Notes: generated from the letters alone by a model not told the origin. 40,835 nt of DNA from Alphaproteobacteria bacterium (GCA_030042035.1 JASIAN010000167.1:1-40835), one strand, 5' to 3'. Positions 21,395-29,101 are shown, counted from the first letter of the stretch. Program-made: numbers and translations.

Positions 21395-21868
21395 ATGAGC
21401 AACAACTATCTCGAGGCGATTTCGCTGATCGAGCGGCTGCACCGCCACTTTCTCGAAGTCGTCAAGCTGGAGCTGGATGGGCTCGGCATTCACGACATCA
21501 ACAACGTGCAGGGGCTGATGTTGTTCAACATCGGCGACGCCGAGATGACGGTCGGCGAACTGACGCTGCGCGGCTGCTATCTCGGCTCCAACGTCTCCTA
21601 CAACGTCAAGAAGATGGTCGAGAACGGCTATCTCGAACAGGAACGTTCGGTGCACGATCGCCGTTCGATCCATGTGCGCCTGACCGACAAGGGGCGCGCG
21701 TTGTGCGAACAGCTGAACGGCATGCATCGCCGCCATATCGACATGTTGTCGCAGACCCCGATCAAGGAAGCCGACATGGAGGTCGTCATCACGACGCTGC
21801 GTCGGCTTGAACGGTTTTGGGTGCGCGCCAGCGATCTGGCGCAGCGTCCGGGACAACGCGCCGCCTGA
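21395..21868 (+). CDS. MarR-family winged-helix regulator, LdtR-like
   Basis: A 157-residue DNA-binding regulator expected to act as a dimer. The winged helix is clear: EMTVGELTLRGCYLGSNVSY is the helix-turn-helix region and ENGYLEQERSVHDRRSIHVR the wing, followed by LTDKGRALCEQLNGMH. From memory, the segments ISLIERLHRHFLEVVKLELD and GCYLGSNVSYNVKKMVENGY resemble LdtR-type regulators of Rhizobiales, which control an L,D-transpeptidase gene and stress tolerance. It could instead regulate the preceding catabolic genes. A palindrome at 21338-21358 may be its operator. Confidence 0.87.
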   Translation: MSNNYLEAISLIERLHRHFLEVVKLELDGLGIHDINNVQGLMLFNIGDAEMTVGELTLRGCYLGSNVSYNVKKMVENGYLEQERSVHDRRSIHVRLTDKGRALCEQLNGMHRRHIDMLSQTPIKEADMEVVITTLRRLERFWVRASDLAQRPGQRAA

Positions 21869-21892
21869 ATGCGCCCCGTCCGATCGGTTGCG

Positions 21893-21913
21893 GCGTCATT
21901 TTTCACGTGACGC
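21893..21913. other. Short stem-loop after the marR gene
   Basis: GCGTCA (21893-21898) and TGACGC (21908-21913) form a 6-bp stem with a 9-base, T-rich loop, 25 bp after the marR stop. There is no downstream T-tract. Weak candidate for a 3'-end structure. Confidence 0.25.
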
Positions 21914-21961
21914 AGCGACCCGCGGCTGCGACGCTATGGGCCGCAGCAGCGGAGCCGCCCG

Positions 21962-22390
21962 ATGTCCTTTCTTGCCCCACTTGCGCCGGGGGTTAGCGCC
22001 GCCGGCGCGCTCGACCGCGATGATATCGAGGCGCTCGCCGCGCAAGGCGTGCGTACGATCGTCAACAACCGCCCCGACGGCGAAGAGCGCGGCCAGTTCC
22101 CGGCCGCCGAGGCAGGCGCCGTCGCGGCAGCGCACGGCGTCGCCTATCATCACATTCCGGTCACCGGGCCGGGCCTGTCGAAAGCCGATGTTGATGCGTT
22201 CGCCGCCGTCCTGGCGGGCGCCGAAGAGCCGATCGTCGCGCACTGCCGCAGCGGCACGCGCTCGGCGCTGCTGTGGGCGCTCGTGCGCCTGCGCGCAGGC
22301 GACGATCCGGCGGCATTGATCGCCCGAGCGAAACAGTGCGGCATTGACATTGCTATGCTGCCGGCGGTCGCCCGCCGCATCGGGTTATAG
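21962..22390 (+). CDS. DUF442 / TIGR01244-type phosphatase-like protein
   Basis: A 142-residue protein of the family whose members occur alone or fused to beta-lactamase-fold (persulfide dioxygenase-like) enzymes; it has a dual-specificity-phosphatase-like fold with a rhodanese-like active-site loop. The loop is AHCRSGTRSALLW, in which the cysteine and arginine form a CX5R phosphate- or sulfur-binding site. Other family features are QGVRTIVNNRPDGEE and YHHIPVTGPGLSKADVDAF. It stands alone here and ends convergently with the metal-importer permease gene, overlapping it by 6 bp. The reaction is not established; sulfide or persulfide metabolism is a common suggestion. Confidence 0.87.
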   Translation: MSFLAPLAPGVSAAGALDRDDIEALAAQGVRTIVNNRPDGEERGQFPAAEAGAVAAAHGVAYHHIPVTGPGLSKADVDAFAAVLAGAEEPIVAHCRSGTRSALLWALVRLRAGDDPAALIARAKQCGIDIAMLPAVARRIGL

Positions 22391-23200
22391 CGGCCCAAGC
22401 ATGCCGGGCCGCCGCAGCCGTTCCGTCACGACGGCAGCGAGATAGGCTGCGGCGCTAAGCGCCGTGATCCAAAAGCTCGTCGGCCAATCGCTATAATAGG
22501 CCGCGGCGATGCCGGCCCAGGCCTCGGCGAGTCCCAGCGCCGCCGCCAGGACGACCCCGGCGGCAACCGCACCGCACAGGCGCTGCGCTGCCGCCGCCGG
22601 CCCGACCATCAGCGCAAACACCAGCAGCACGCCGACGATCTGCGCGCATTCGGCCGTCGCCAGCGCGACGATTGCCAGGAACAGCACCGAATAGAGCGGC
22701 AGCGACACGCCTTTCGCTTCGGCAAGCTCGGGTTGCAGGCTGGCAAACAGCAGCGGCCGCGAGATGATTCCGAGCAGCGCAAGACTCGCTGCGCCGAGCC
22801 CGGCGAGCACCCAAACCGTCCGGCGATCGACCGCCAGCACGTTGCCGAACAACAGCGTTGTCGCCTGGGTCGCATAGGCCGTGTAGAAATGCAGGAACAA
22901 CAGGCCAAATCCGAGCGACAGCGCCAGCACGATGCCGATTGCGACATCGCGCTGGGCCAGCCCGCGTTCGCCGATCGCGCCCATGCCGATCCCGGCTGCC
23001 ACAGTCATCGCCACAAGGCCCCACAACGGGGCGATGCCGACCAACGCCGCCCCGGTCGCGCCGGTGAAACCGACATGCGCCAGCGCATGACCGGCGAAGG
23101 TCTGGCCGCGCAGCACCAGAAAATAGCCGACCACGCCGGCGACGACCGCAACGATGCCGGCAGCGGCAAAAGCGTTGCGCATGAAGTCGTATTGCAGCAT
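22385..23200 (-). CDS. znuB: Zinc/manganese ABC importer permease (ZnuB-like)
   Basis: A 271-residue inner-membrane permease of the ABC-3 family, which imports zinc or manganese. Characteristic segments are the N-terminal MLQYDFMRNAFAAAGIVAV, LVLRGQTFAGHALAHVGFTG and AECAQIVGVLLVFALMVGPA; about eight hydrophobic segments can be counted. It is the last gene of a three-gene minus-strand operon, starting 12 bp after the ATPase gene ends. Metal choice cannot be read from the permease; see the binding protein for the ambiguity. Confidence 0.92.
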   Translation of the reverse strand: MLQYDFMRNAFAAAGIVAVVAGVVGYFLVLRGQTFAGHALAHVGFTGATGAALVGIAPLWGLVAMTVAAGIGMGAIGERGLAQRDVAIGIVLALSLGFGLLFLHFYTAYATQATTLLFGNVLAVDRRTVWVLAGLGAASLALLGIISRPLLFASLQPELAEAKGVSLPLYSVLFLAIVALATAECAQIVGVLLVFALMVGPAAAAQRLCGAVAAGVVLAAALGLAEAWAGIAAAYYSDWPTSFWITALSAAAYLAAVVTERLRRPGMLGPL

Positions 23201-23212
23201 CGCAGAGGTATC

Positions 23213-24034
23213 TCAGCGCATCTCGCGATGCTCCGCCATCGCCGGGTCGTGGCGGTGCGCATCACGCTCGACGCTGCGGCCGCCCGACATGACGAAAATG
23301 CGGCCGCCGACGTGCACGACGTCGATGTCGGAACCATAGAGCCGCGACAGCACCGGGCCGGTAATGACCTCATCGACGGTGCCAAGCGCCGCCTGGCGAT
23401 TGCCGAGATAGATCACGCGGTCGATCGCGCCCAACAGCGGGTTCAGCTCGTGAGCGCTGAGCAACACCGTGACGCCGAGCTCGCGCCGCAGGTCCTTGAC
23501 GAGATCGATGACTTCGGTCTCGTGATGCGGGTCGAGGCTGATCAATGGCTCGTCGAGCAACAAAAGCTGCGGCCGGCCGATCAGTGCCTGCGCCAATAAG
23601 AGGCGCTGACGCTCGCCGCCGGACAGTTCGGCAATCGGCCGGCGTGCGAGATCGCGGACGGCGATGAGATCGAGCACGCGGTCGATCTCGGCGCGCCCGG
23701 CCCGACTATAGAGCGGCAGCCCGAGGCGGTGGCCATCGACGGCGCTGGCGACAAAATCGCGGCCGGAAAGCCGCAGCGGCGGCAGCCCGCCGCGCACCTG
23801 CGGCATGTAACCGATCGCCGGGTTGCCGCGAGTGGCGGCGCGGCCGAGCACGCGGATCGTGCCGCGCGCCGGCGGCACCAGGCCCAAAACGGCGCGCATC
23901 AGCGTCGATTTGCCGGCGCCGTTCGGGCCGAGGACGCCGACGAAATCGCCGGACGGAATCGCGAAATCGATGTCGGCCAGGACGAGCCGGCCGCCGAGCG
24001 CCAGCCTCACATCGCGGAATTCGATCGCGCTCAT
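23213..24034 (-). CDS. znuC: Zinc/manganese ABC importer ATPase (ZnuC-like)
   Basis: A 273-residue cytoplasmic ATPase that powers the importer. It shows Walker A GPNGAGKSTLMRAVLG (about residues 36-51), signature LSGGERQRLLLAQAL, Walker B LLLLDEPLISLD and the switch histidine in LSAHELNPLL. The C-terminal part after GTVDEVITGPVLSRLYG is typical of metal-importer ATPases. The ATG at 24034 overlaps the stop of the binding-protein gene (ATGA); a longer frame to 24082 would run into that gene and is not needed. Confidence 0.93.
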   Translation of the reverse strand: MSAIEFRDVRLALGGRLVLADIDFAIPSGDFVGVLGPNGAGKSTLMRAVLGLVPPARGTIRVLGRAATRGNPAIGYMPQVRGGLPPLRLSGRDFVASAVDGHRLGLPLYSRAGRAEIDRVLDLIAVRDLARRPIAELSGGERQRLLLAQALIGRPQLLLLDEPLISLDPHHETEVIDLVKDLRRELGVTVLLSAHELNPLLGAIDRVIYLGNRQAALGTVDEVITGPVLSRLYGSDIDVVHVGGRIFVMSGGRSVERDAHRHDPAMAEHREMR

Positions 24035-24909
24035 CGCGGCGGCAGCGCGCGGGCGATCGCATCGAGCTCGCGCATCATCCACGCCTGATAACCAAGTCCG
24101 GGCGGTTCGGTCTCGGTGGCGCCGATGACCGGCACGTGCGCCGCCTTGGCGATGTCAACCATGCGCCGCGCGACCGGATCCGACGCCTGGCTATTATAGA
24201 CCAGCAGCCCGACCCGATGTCGCCGCAAATCCTCTTCGAAAGCGGCAACGTCGCGGGCGCTCGGCTCCGTATTGTTCATGACCGCGAGCTGAAACCGTTG
24301 GTTGCGGCTCGGCATGCCGAGCGCCGCCAGCATGTAGCCGAACACCGGCTCGGTCGCCGTCGCCGGCGTGCCGGAAAGCCGCGCCCGCAACGCCGCGATC
24401 TTGGCATCGATCGGCCGCAGCGATTGCTCGAATGTCACGAGGCGCTGCTCATAATCCGATCGGTGCGAAGGGTCTACCTGTGCGAGATTGGCCGCGAGAA
24501 TTTTCGCGAGTGCCGGCATCGTCGCTGGATCATACCAGATATGCGGATTGTCACCGGGCTTGCGACCGATGAGCGCCGCCACATCGATTGTGATGCGTTG
24601 GTGGCCGGCGACCGCGTGCAGCAGCTTTACCATCCACGGATCGTAGTCGATGCCGCTGTAGATGACGATCCGGGCGCCGGCGAGAGCCCGGCCGACCGAT
24701 GGGCTCGCCTCGAACAGATGCGGGTCCTGGTCGGGGTTGCTGAGAATGCTGGCCACTCTGACGTCCGGCCCGCCGATCTGCTGTGCGACATCGCCGTAAA
24801 AGTTTTCCGCCGCGACGATCGCAACCCGATCGTCGGCTTGCACAGCAGGCGACAAAGCAGCCAGAGCCATAATTTGCAGTGTCATAGCGGCAATCAGGGG
24901 CAATCGCAT
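24031..24909 (-). CDS. znuA: Metal ABC importer substrate-binding protein (ZnuA/MntC family)
   Basis: A 292-residue periplasmic cluster A-I binding protein. The signal peptide runs to about residue 25 (LALSPAVQA region) and the mature protein begins DDRVAIVAAENFYGD. Predicted metal ligands are His64 (DPHLFEAS), His123 (NPHIWYDP), Glu187 (TEPVFGYM) and Glu266 or Glu268 (ATETEPP). In classical ZnuA the third ligand is histidine and a His-rich loop precedes it; here there is neither. A His-His-Glu-acid set is more like manganese binders, so the symbol znuA is provisional. It is first in a znuA-C-B order operon, and a Zur-like palindrome lies 38 bp upstream of its start. Confidence 0.88.
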   Translation of the reverse strand: MRLPLIAAMTLQIMALAALSPAVQADDRVAIVAAENFYGDVAQQIGGPDVRVASILSNPDQDPHLFEASPSVGRALAGARIVIYSGIDYDPWMVKLLHAVAGHQRITIDVAALIGRKPGDNPHIWYDPATMPALAKILAANLAQVDPSHRSDYEQRLVTFEQSLRPIDAKIAALRARLSGTPATATEPVFGYMLAALGMPSRNQRFQLAVMNNTEPSARDVAAFEEDLRRHRVGLLVYNSQASDPVARRMVDIAKAAHVPVIGATETEPPGLGYQAWMMRELDAIARALPPR

Positions 24910-24946
24910 TTCGGGGCTCCACGTTGATGAGAGAGGCGGACAATTG

Positions 24947-24968
24947 GAAAGATATGATATAACATCCT
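24947..24968. promoter_or_regulatory. Zur-like palindrome upstream of the metal importer
   Basis: GATATGATATAACATC (24951-24966) is an imperfect palindrome (6 of 8 half-site positions) containing the half-site TATAACAT. It resembles proteobacterial Zur boxes as I remember them. It lies 38-60 bp before the importer start codon (minus strand), a fitting position for a repressor. Confidence 0.55.
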
Positions 24969-25003
24969 AATCGTCATTGCGAATGTCTTGAGGGTGACAC
25001 TCT

Positions 25004-25024
25004 TGCAAATGAGAACCACTCGCA
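25004..25024. promoter_or_regulatory. Fur/Mur-like palindrome upstream of the porin gene
   Basis: The 21-bp site begins TGC and ends GCA with core AAATGAGAACCACT, an imperfect palindrome close to the Fur-type core TGAGAATCATT (9 of 11). It is 18 bp before the porin start codon, distinct from and 36 bp away from the Zur-like site. Confidence 0.45.
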
Positions 25025-25042
25025 CCCCATGCGGAGATCATT

Positions 25043-26479
25043 ATGGTTCGGCATGAACCGTTCGCCGCCAGCCGCGTGCTGCAGCGGCGCATGCTGTGTC
25101 TATGCGCAACCTGGGTATGGTTGTGGGCGCTGCCGGCGCTGGCGCAGGCCCAGAGCGCTGCTCCGACGCCGCCGCCGGCGCCTACTGGCTTCTGGGAGCG
25201 GCAGAACCTGCTTGGCGATATCGGCGGGCTGCGCCCATTCCTCGATGATCACGGCTTGACCCTCGGCCTGTCGGAAACGAGCGAGGTCTTCGGCAACCTG
25301 ACCGGCGGCACGCGCCGCGGCTTCGACTATGACGGGTTGACGACGATGAGCCTCACCCTCGATACAGGAAAGGCGTTCGGCTGGTCCGGCGGCACGCTCT
25401 ACGCTAGCGCGCTGCAGATCCACGGCCGCAATCTCAGCGCCGACAATCTTGGGGTGCTGCAGACCCTGACCAATATCGAGGCGACGCCAGCCACTCGGCT
25501 TTGGGAGTTGTGGTTCCAGCAATCGTTGCTCGGCGACAAGGCCGACCTGAAAATCGGCCAGCAGAGCCTCGACCAGGAATTTATCGTCAGCCAGTATGCA
25601 GGAATCTTCCTGAACGCGGCGATGGGCTGGCCGGCGCTACCAGCGGTTGACCAGTACGCCGGCGGCCCCGCCTATCCGCTGTCCTCGCTCGGCGTGCGCG
25701 TCCGCGCAAAGCCCAGTTCGGTCTTGACCGTGCTGGCAGGCGTCTTTGACGACAACCCGCCCGGCGGCCCATTCTCCGATGATTCGCAAGTGCGCGACGG
25801 TGAGGCCTCAGGCACACGTTTCGATCTCGGCACTGGCGCACTATTCATCGGCGAGATGCAATATTCGGCGGCCCGACCGCCATTCGCGGCGACGGCCGCC
25901 GATCTGCCGGGCACTTACAAGATCGGCCTGTGGGTCGATACCGGCGAGTTCCCGGACCAGCGCTTCGACACCGCCGGCCTGTCGCTCGCCTCACCTGCCA
26001 GCACCGGCATGCCGCGGCAGCACGGCGGCAATTTCAGCCTCTACGGCATCGTCGATCAGCAGGTTTGGCGGGCGGCGCACGAGTCGCGTTCGCTCGGCGT
26101 GTTCGCCCGCCTGATGGGCGCCCCAGACGACCGCAACCTCGTGGATTGGAGCGCCAATTTCGGCCTCAATCTCGCCGCGCCATTGCCGGGACGCAACAAT
26201 GACACGTTCGCGATCGGCTACGACTGGGCCCATGTCAGCAGCCGGGCGAGCGCGCTCGACCGCGACATCGGCCAGTTCACGCTGATGCCCTACCCGGTGC
26301 GCGGTTCGGAGCATGTCATCGAGCTGACCTATCGGTATCAAATCGCCGGATGGTGGACCGTGCAGCCTGATCTGCAGTACGTCATCAACCCCGGCGGCGG
26401 CATTGCCGATCCGGAAAACCCGAGCAAGCAGGTCGGCGACGAACTGGTTGTCGGGGTGCGCACGACGATCACCTTCTGA
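25043..26479 (+). CDS. OprB-like carbohydrate-selective porin family protein
   Basis: A 478-residue outer-membrane protein. A signal peptide with hydrophobic core MLCLCATWVWLWALPALAQA is followed by a Pro/Ala-rich linker, then the OprB-type start TGFWERQNLLGDIGGLRPFL. Further family features are LGLSETSEVFGNLTGG, LWFQQSLLGDKADLKIGQQ and the strand-like C terminus ending VGVRTTITF, with the terminal phenylalanine expected for insertion by the BAM machinery. GGAG lies 8 bp before ATG 25043. OprB proteins were first described for sugars, but homologues beside metal importers may admit metal ions or chelates; the divergent importer and the two metalloregulator-like sites favour that here (inference). 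Confidence 0.9.
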   Translation: MVRHEPFAASRVLQRRMLCLCATWVWLWALPALAQAQSAAPTPPPAPTGFWERQNLLGDIGGLRPFLDDHGLTLGLSETSEVFGNLTGGTRRGFDYDGLTTMSLTLDTGKAFGWSGGTLYASALQIHGRNLSADNLGVLQTLTNIEATPATRLWELWFQQSLLGDKADLKIGQQSLDQEFIVSQYAGIFLNAAMGWPALPAVDQYAGGPAYPLSSLGVRVRAKPSSVLTVLAGVFDDNPPGGPFSDDSQVRDGEASGTRFDLGTGALFIGEMQYSAARPPFAATAADLPGTYKIGLWVDTGEFPDQRFDTAGLSLASPASTGMPRQHGGNFSLYGIVDQQVWRAAHESRSLGVFARLMGAPDDRNLVDWSANFGLNLAAPLPGRNNDTFAIGYDWAHVSSRASALDRDIGQFTLMPYPVRGSEHVIELTYRYQIAGWWTVQPDLQYVINPGGGIADPENPSKQVGDELVVGVRTTITF

Positions 26480-26542
26480 TCCCCGGTCTCGCCGCGTTCC
26501 GCTGCACGCTGCGCGTGTGCGTCGCGGTGCCGTAAAAAATGC

Positions 26543-26551
26543 TATATTGCC
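26543..26551 (+). promoter_or_regulatory. Candidate -10 region of trxB
   Basis: TATATTGCC lies 27-35 bp before the trxB start in an AT-rich patch (GTAAAAAATGC) that is unusual for this DNA. The same nonamer occurs upstream of ccmF at 6349. No convincing -35 was found. Confidence 0.35.
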
Positions 26552-26577
26552 CGCCCCAATCGAGCGGGAAACGCGGG

Positions 26578-27549
26578 ATGCCGGAAGAACATAGAGCTGC
26601 GGTCCTGATTATCGGCGCCGGTCCGGCCGGCTATACCGCGGCGATCTATGCCGCGCGCGCCAATCTGAGGCCCCTCCTCGTCACCGGCATTCAACCGGGC
26701 GGTCAGCTGACCATCACGACCGATGTTGAGAACTATCCCGGCTTTGCCGACGTCATCCAGGGGCCGTGGCTGATGGAGCAGATGCAGCGCCAGGCCGAGC
26801 ATGTCGGCACGCGCATCGTGCTCGACGAGATCGCCGCGCTCGATCTCAGCCGCCGGCCGTTTGCGGCGACCGGCGATTCGGGCGACCGCTATTTCGCCGA
26901 TACCGTCATCGTCGCCACCGGCGCCCAGGCGCGCTGGCTCGGGGTTGCGGGCGAAGCGGCGTTTCGCGGCTTCGGCGTGTCCGCCTGCGCCACCTGCGAC
27001 GGATTTTTCTTCCGGGACAAGGAGGTGGTCGTCGTCGGCGGCGGCAATACCGCGGTTGAGGAGGCGCTGTATCTGACCAACCACGCGCGCCGCGTGACGG
27101 TCGTGCACCGGCGTGATGCGCTGCGCGCCGAGAAGATTCTGCAGGATCGCCTGCTCCGCAACGACAAGATCGCCGTCATCTGGGACAGCGTCGTTGAAGA
27201 AATCCTCGGCGTCGCCGAACCGCCACAGGTAACCGGCGTCCGGCTACGCAACGTGCGTACCGGCGCGGTCCACGATATGGCCTGCGACGGCATTTTCATC
27301 GCGATCGGGCATACGCCGGTGACGGGCCTCGTCAAGGGGCAACTGCCGCTCGACCCCGATGGCTATATCGTTACCCGCCCCGATTCGACGGCGACCGCGA
27401 TCCCTGGCGTCTTTGCCGCCGGCGACGTCCGGGACAAGGTCTACCGCCAGGCGGTGACGGCGGCCGGGCTCGGCTGCATGGCAGCGCTCGAGGCGGAGAA
27501 GTTTCTCGCCGCTGAGCACGATCGCAGCGCCACGCGCGCCGCCGAATAG
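26578..27549 (+). CDS. trxB: Thioredoxin reductase
   Basis: A 323-residue FAD-dependent, NADPH-using enzyme that reduces thioredoxin in the cytoplasm. FAD-binding motif GAGPAGYTAAIYAA is at residues 13-26, the redox centre ACATC has cysteines 137 and 140, the NADPH motif is VVVGGGNTAVEEALYL, and the C-terminal FAD motif is GVFAAGDVRDKVYRQA. These are diagnostic of low-molecular-weight TrxB. ATG 26578 gives the normal N terminus; an ATG at 26539 would add 13 residues without family support. A LysR-type gene follows 44 bp downstream, an arrangement common in alphaproteobacteria. Confidence 0.96.
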   Translation: MPEEHRAAVLIIGAGPAGYTAAIYAARANLRPLLVTGIQPGGQLTITTDVENYPGFADVIQGPWLMEQMQRQAEHVGTRIVLDEIAALDLSRRPFAATGDSGDRYFADTVIVATGAQARWLGVAGEAAFRGFGVSACATCDGFFFRDKEVVVVGGGNTAVEEALYLTNHARRVTVVHRRDALRAEKILQDRLLRNDKIAVIWDSVVEEILGVAEPPQVTGVRLRNVRTGAVHDMACDGIFIAIGHTPVTGLVKGQLPLDPDGYIVTRPDSTATAIPGVFAAGDVRDKVYRQAVTAAGLGCMAALEAEKFLAAEHDRSATRAAE

Positions 27550-27593
27550 CGGCTGCGGTCGGCACCACGAGAAGCGACCCGGAAGGCAAGAAA

Positions 27594-28493
27594 ATGGCCA
27601 TGGATTGGGACAAATTGCGGGTGTTTCACGCGGTCGCCGAGGCGGGCAGCTTCACTCACGCGGGCGAGGCGCTGAACCTCAGCCAGTCGGCGGTCAGCCG
27701 GCAGATCAGCGCACTGGAGGAGAGCCTCAGCGTACCGCTGTTTCACCGTCACGCACGCGGTCTCATTCTGACCGAGCAGGGGGAACTGTTGTTCCGCACC
27801 GCGCGCGAGGTCTTTGCGAAGCTCGCAATGTCGGAAAGCCTGATCTCCGAGTCGAAGGACCGGCCGAAGGGACCGCTCAAAATCACGACCAATGTTTCGT
27901 TTGGCTCGATCTGGCTGGCGCCGCGGATCAGCGAATTCCTCGACCTCTATCCCGAAATCCAGGTCAGCCTGCTGGTCGACGATTCCGAACTCGACTTGTC
28001 GATGCGCGAGGCAGATGTCGCGATCCGGATGTCGGCGCCGCGCCAGCCCGATCTGATCCAGCGCCATCTTGCGACAGTGCAGGTGCACATCTACGGCTCA
28101 CCCGAATACCTGAAAAAGCATGGCACGCTGCAGCGCCCTGAGGATCTCGACGAGCATCGCCTGATCGTCTACGGCGATGACGGCCGTCCGCCGGTGCCGG
28201 GCGTCAACTGGATTCTCGAGGCCGGCGCTAAGCCCGGCCACGATCGTCGGCCGATTCTCAGCGTTAACAACACCTACGGCATGCTGCGGGCGGTCAGAAG
28301 TGGCCTCGGCCTCGCCTCACTGCCGGATTTCGTCGCCACCGAGCAGGGCGATCTGACGCGCGTGTTGCCGGAGCTCGCCGGGCCGCCAAATGAAGCCTAT
28401 TTCGTCTATCCGGAGGAACTGCGTTCGTCGAAGCGGATCAGCGTTTTCCGCGATTTTCTCTTGCGCAAAGTGGCCGAGGGACGGCTTAGCTGA
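27594..28493 (+). CDS. LysR-family transcriptional regulator
   Basis: A 299-residue regulator with an N-terminal winged helix-turn-helix (about residues 5-64: AEAGSFTHAGEALNLSQSAV then SRQISALEESLSVPLFHRH) and a C-terminal effector-binding domain beginning PKGPLKITTNVSFGSIWLAP. GGAAGG lies 8 bp before ATG 27594; an ATG two codons later is a possible alternative. It follows trxB on the same strand and is probably co-transcribed. The effector and targets are unknown; a role in the redox response is suggested only by the neighbour. The sRNA-like locus begins about 150 bp after its stop. Confidence 0.93.
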   Translation: MAMDWDKLRVFHAVAEAGSFTHAGEALNLSQSAVSRQISALEESLSVPLFHRHARGLILTEQGELLFRTAREVFAKLAMSESLISESKDRPKGPLKITTNVSFGSIWLAPRISEFLDLYPEIQVSLLVDDSELDLSMREADVAIRMSAPRQPDLIQRHLATVQVHIYGSPEYLKKHGTLQRPEDLDEHRLIVYGDDGRPPVPGVNWILEAGAKPGHDRRPILSVNNTYGMLRAVRSGLGLASLPDFVATEQGDLTRVLPELAGPPNEAYFVYPEELRSSKRISVFRDFLLRKVAEGRLS

Positions 28494-28643
28494 AATGCCA
28501 ATGCGGCGGTTCGCCGCGCCAGCGAAACAACCAGCTACAGCATTGCGGTTTTTGCAGACGAGCCAGAACCAATTCCCGTTGGTGTAGAACGCCGGCACCA
28601 CGATATTTGTGCTCACGCGATACTGCATCGCGGTGAGTTTTTC

Positions 28644-28775
28644 GGGTCAATGTGACCCCATCGAGTTTCCGGGACTTGCGCCCGGAAAGAGGGTCTTCGG
28701 ACCCTTACGTCTCCTAGACGTGAAGCCTCCCTGTTCAAACTTGGCCGGAACCTTGGTTCCGGCCAATTTCTTTTT
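28644..28775 (+). ncRNA. Candidate small RNA with five hairpins, suhB/MmgR (ar8)-like
   Basis: Five perfect stem-loops follow one another with short spacers: GGGTCA/TGACCC (28644-28658), TTTCCGGG/CCCGGAAA (28666-28688), GGGTC-TTCG-GACCC (28691-28704), ACGTCT/AGACGT (28707-28721) and a GC-rich terminator stem (28743-28764) followed by TTTCTTTTT. Between the last two is an unpaired GAAGCCTCCCTGTTCAAAC, with a pyrimidine-rich CCTCCC that could pair with ribosome binding sites. The ACGTCTCC...ACGTGAAGCCTCCCTG part matches my memory of the suhB/MmgR family, in which MmgR of Sinorhizobium affects polyhydroxybutyrate granules. The 5' end is not determined; the transcript could start at about 28640 or just before 28690. 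No promoter was recognised with confidence. No open frame of note lies within. Confidence 0.72.
28743..28775 (+). terminator. Strong intrinsic terminator of the sRNA locus
   Basis: GGCCGGAAC-CTTG-GTTCCGGCC forms a perfect 9-bp GC-rich stem with a 4-base loop, extended by two A-T pairs at its base and followed directly by TTTCTTTTT (28767-28775). The T-tract lies on the plus-strand side only, which fixes the direction of transcription. Confidence 0.92.
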
Positions 28776-29101
28776 GGGCGCACCGGGCGCTCTTTCGCGC
28801 GTCATGCGAAAAAGCCATCCCGCGCACGTATCACCGGTGGAGAGCGAAGTTGAGGGGTCCGTTACGTGATTGCCGTGATTGCGCCTGCGGCGGCTCATCG
28901 CCACGACGCGGATCCCGGAACTCGCAGGCGGTGCAATCAGCGCCAGCATCGGCGTCGCGTGGTTTCCCGCGACGGCGAATGCGGTCGCGCTGATCACCGC
29001 CGTTGACCGCGCGACGTGCGAAGGTGAAAAATGCCGCTGGCTAATGCGCATCGCTGGCGGCGCGCGCCAGCGCAGGTGCGAGCAGCGTGGCGGCGGCCGC
29101 A
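28776..29101. other. Gene-free stretch between sRNA terminator and permease gene
   Basis: About 326 bp with no recognisable coding region. Open frames crossing it on either strand (for example plus 28879-29253 and minus 28647-29690) are low-complexity Arg/Ala/Gly translations that run into the permease gene in the wrong frame. A decayed gene cannot be ruled out. The stretch 28494-28640, before the sRNA, is likewise without a recognisable gene. Confidence 0.5.

Noticed and set aside
22733-23599. Plus-strand 288-codon frame opposite the metal importer permease and ATPase
   Set aside because: It spans the border of two confident minus-strand genes and shows only a charge-rich, domain-free translation.
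28317-28628. Minus-strand frame reading VPAFYTNGNWFWLVCK near its start
   Set aside because: The AT-richer peptide caught the eye, but most of the frame overlaps lysR and I recognise no family; a homology search would be needed to revive it.
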